From Lineus longissimus (taxonomy: Eukaryota > Nemertea > Pilidiophora > Heteronemertea > Lineidae), in contig NC_088314.1 of the NCBI RefSeq assembly GCF_910592395.1, forward strand, positions 1 through 64,000: 64,000 bases of DNA, written 5' to 3'. The notes beneath the pieces are model-generated. The model did no database searches. It worked only from the letters and a program-made list of their open reading frames with translations, and was not told where the DNA came from. A program made the position numbers and the translations under genes. How positions within the stretch are numbered: the first letter of the stretch is position 1; each line of letters opens with the position of its first letter. Of the stretch, positions 61,875 to 64,000 are shown piece by piece.

Positions 61875-62110
61875 GTCCAGGTAAGCCTCGTTGATTTACC
61901 GGAGGCGAGCCATACATTTTCAGTGCACACAGTGGATGCATTGTCATACCGAGCGCTCAGGTATTGAAGATTAATCCCTTGGATCGAGGTTACCCATCCT
62001 ACAGATAAACTCCTGACCGGTCAACAGGAGCTTACGCCCCCAAATCGAGTTCATGACGAGTGAATTGCTGTCAAGTACCAGTCTCTGTAATGAGTGAATG
62101 GAGGAGACTG
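61875..62110. repeat. Dispersed repeat family, copy 2
   Basis: Same ordered blocks as 32067-32345, shorter by about 40 bp through several indels. The best conserved part is the right end, gtcaagtaccagtctctgta then atgagtgaatgg.ggagactg. Confidence 0.7.
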
Positions 62111-62965
62111 GTGAAAGAGTCTACCACTAATCAGGTTCATGTGGAAGCAATGGCAACGACATCACAACGACAATAACAACAACGAGGAAGCAAATTTGGG
62201 TTTTCCCCAGGCTGGTATAGCAGACAGCTCACCTTTGCCATGTTTGCGCAGTTACTTAACTGTCGATTTAACCGGTTTAACACAAGAATAAGGAAGTGTC
62301 GAGTTGACATCATTTGGAACTGGATGGGTGATATTGGTAATTACACTGATTAGGCCTAATAAGTATTAGTACAAATAAATAAGCCTTTCACTCCTGGCAT
62401 GGCATGCTGGACTTTGTCTTTCTCTTTGTCAGCAATGACACAATGTACTCAGTCAGTTACTCTCATATGTTTGTAAAGACGAATTGATGCGTTCAATTTT
62501 TTATCATCCTGGTTTACACTATGCAGTGTTTCACGCCTACATCATGTACATTTGTAATACTAATACTAGTGAGTCTCTAAACAGAAGTAGGTCTTGGTCC
62601 CAGACCCGCTCCTGGGGGGGGGGGTCTTGTGTTGTGACATTGAGTGGGTTGAGTTCCCCAAATCCTACTCACCAAGCACGGCGGAGCTGTCTCACCTGAT
62701 CTTAGAAGAATAGAGAGCCAGCTAGGCGTTGGTGAGTGGGCTTTTAAACTCAATCCATCAGTCAATCAATCACTAAACCCTGCTTTCAGACACTTCGTTT
62801 TTCATACATCTTGAGACATGAAGTGTTTTAGAGAATACTTTTGTGGGCTTTTAAGAACTCTGATGCAGTGATGGTATCATGAGACTTGTGCCATCCTATC
62901 TCCAAGGAGTCAATGATCATAGACATGTTTTATCTTCAGGTTATTAGGACACAAGATCCACCACC

Positions 62966-64000
62966 ATGGTTGTGCCCGAAACTGACAAAGGAGGACCAAA
63001 AGATGAATTTGCAGGAGATCTCATTGGCATTTTCCGCCAATACAATATTGACAAAAACATCCTTCGCCGACTCTTCTACCGAACAGGACTTACTTTCTCT
63101 GAGGTAAGTCTTGAACTAGTTCGTAGCCAGCACCACATCTAGAAGTTTGACCTTGCCACCTTTCCTTTCAATACACCACCCTCCCTATCATCAGCCAAAG
63201 GATAGCTCTCAAGATTCTCCATAAAGCTATATGTTGACATACACGAGTGGTGGTACAACTTGAATGCTCTACCACTGTTTGAATGAGGAAGTTTGCCTTG
63301 TTCACTTGACTTGCAAAGTCATGAGATCACTCATAAAAAACATCAGTTTCAATTCTGCATGATGTAGCTTGATAAGTAGGCGTAGCTTGCCATGACAAAA
63401 TGCATGAAATAACAAGGTTTCAGAAAGCAGTGGTGTAATGATCAAGATCAAATTGTGTAATCAACATAAGAGAGTTTTCTGCTGAGGCAATTCTATATAT
63501 GAATGACTAAATCACAGACTGTTTCCCAATGAAGACTGTGTATTTGCAAAGCTTTGAAAGACTAAATCACAGACTGTTTCCCAATGAAGACTGTGTATTT
63601 GCAAAGATTTGAAAGACTAAATCACAGACTTTTTCCGAATGAAGACTGTGTATTTGCAAAGCTTTGAAAGACTAAATCACAGACGGTTTCCCAATGAAGA
63701 CTGTGTATTTGCAAAGCTTTGAAAGACTAAATCACAGACTGTTTCCCAATGAAGACTGAGTATTTGCAAAGCTTTATATCTATCTTCAGGTAAAGATGAA
63801 ACTGGCAAAAGACATCAAAGATGACAAATTTAAAAAAAGTCTCGATCAGACGATCATGTACCATGACACGCTCCACAAAGTTGATCGAGTCATCAATCAG
63901 ATCCCCTCGATCATATTCATAGGGCAAACAAAGTCAGGCAAAAGTAGCCTGATTAATGAAATTCTCGAAGCAACAGTGGTCGCAGTTGACCAGCGTCCAT
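62966..64000 (+). CDS. Dynamin-like P-loop GTPase, N-terminal part (runs off the window)
   Basis: The first coding exon starts at ATG 62966 (caccATGG, strong context; the exon itself begins at 62940 after ttatcttcag) and ends at 63103 (GAG|GTAAGT). The next exon starts at 63790 and continues past 64000 in the same phase. The second exon encodes IIFIGQTKSGKSSLINEIL, a P-loop (GxxxxGKS) in the dynamin-type setting, followed by VVAVDQRP near the switch I position. The first 46 codons look helical (LIGIFRQYNIDKNILRRLF). I cannot name the family from this fragment; dynamin-superfamily or another septin/dynamin-like GTPase are possible. Confidence 0.7.
63504..63775. repeat. 55-bp minisatellite in the dynamin-like gene intron, 5 units
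   Basis: Units contain gactaaatcacagactgttt, cccaatgaagactgtgtatt and tgcaaagctttgaaa. The array ends about 15 bp before the acceptor of the next exon, so it covers the expected branch point region. Confidence 0.93.

Larger units (their letters stand above)
60615..62965. other. Intergenic region between EEF1AKMT2 and the dynamin-like gene
   Basis: Contains three tandem copies of an 'agttgttggaagaatgtgt' block with 'ttgtctcagtcatgacttgg' (about 60868-61010), a 64-bp minisatellite, a dispersed repeat (61875-62110) and unique DNA. A G9 run lies near 62616. Open frames here follow the repeats and have no independent support. Confidence 0.5.

Overview
This is eukaryotic, metazoan DNA. Every recognisable gene is split by GT-AG introns (plus one GC-AG intron) into exons of about 35-390 bp. 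The proteins are animal proteins: porcupine, Rab7, MIC19/CHCHD3, KLHDC8, EEF1AKMT2 and a PSTPIP2-type F-BAR protein. There are tRNA-derived SINEs, a DIRS-order retrotransposon and a Mutator-like (MULE) remnant. The organism is probably a marine invertebrate. The very high density of intronic minisatellites recalls the intronic 'mirage' minisatellites described from amphioxus, but I cannot fix the species from sequence alone.

Layout. 1-3946 is an almost perfect 15-bp telomere-like satellite of 263 units. It is followed by a diverged 15-bp array in the opposite orientation (to about 4215) and a 63-bp minisatellite (to about 4935). 5-12 kb has no recognisable gene, only MITE-like inverted repeats, a triplicated splice junction and a few exon-like segments. 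12182-18620 is a DIRS-order (tyrosine recombinase) retrotransposon with textbook split direct repeats A1...B1A2...B2 and a frameshifted gag, RT/RNase H and recombinase. 18.6-20 kb holds a fold-back element and more minisatellites.

From 20 kb the gene-bearing part alternates strands: PSTPIP2-like (-), PORCN (+), KLHDC8-like (-), CHCHD3/MIC19 (+), RAB7 (-), EEF1AKMT2 (+), and the 5' end of a dynamin-like GTPase gene (+) running off the window. This makes three successive head-to-head pairs separated by 1.5-2.2 kb. I could trace complete open reading frames across splice junctions, with consistent phase throughout, for six genes: PSTPIP2-like 334 aa (11 exons), PORCN 489 aa (11 exons), KLHDC8-like 342 aa (5), MIC19 158 aa (5), RAB7 205 aa (4) and EEF1AKMT2 222 aa (6). 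A SINE, a MULE with a nested hAT-like MITE, and about a dozen minisatellite arrays sit in introns and intergenic DNA.

Functionally the genes are housekeeping or signalling genes with no evident shared pathway: Wnt acylation (PORCN), late endosome traffic (RAB7), mitochondrial cristae (MIC19), eEF1A methylation (EEF1AKMT2), and membrane/actin coupling (PSTPIP2). The most striking features are not the genes. They are the circle-junction architecture of the DIRS element, the telomere-like satellite with an inverted junction, and minisatellites whose units contain or derive from splice sites.
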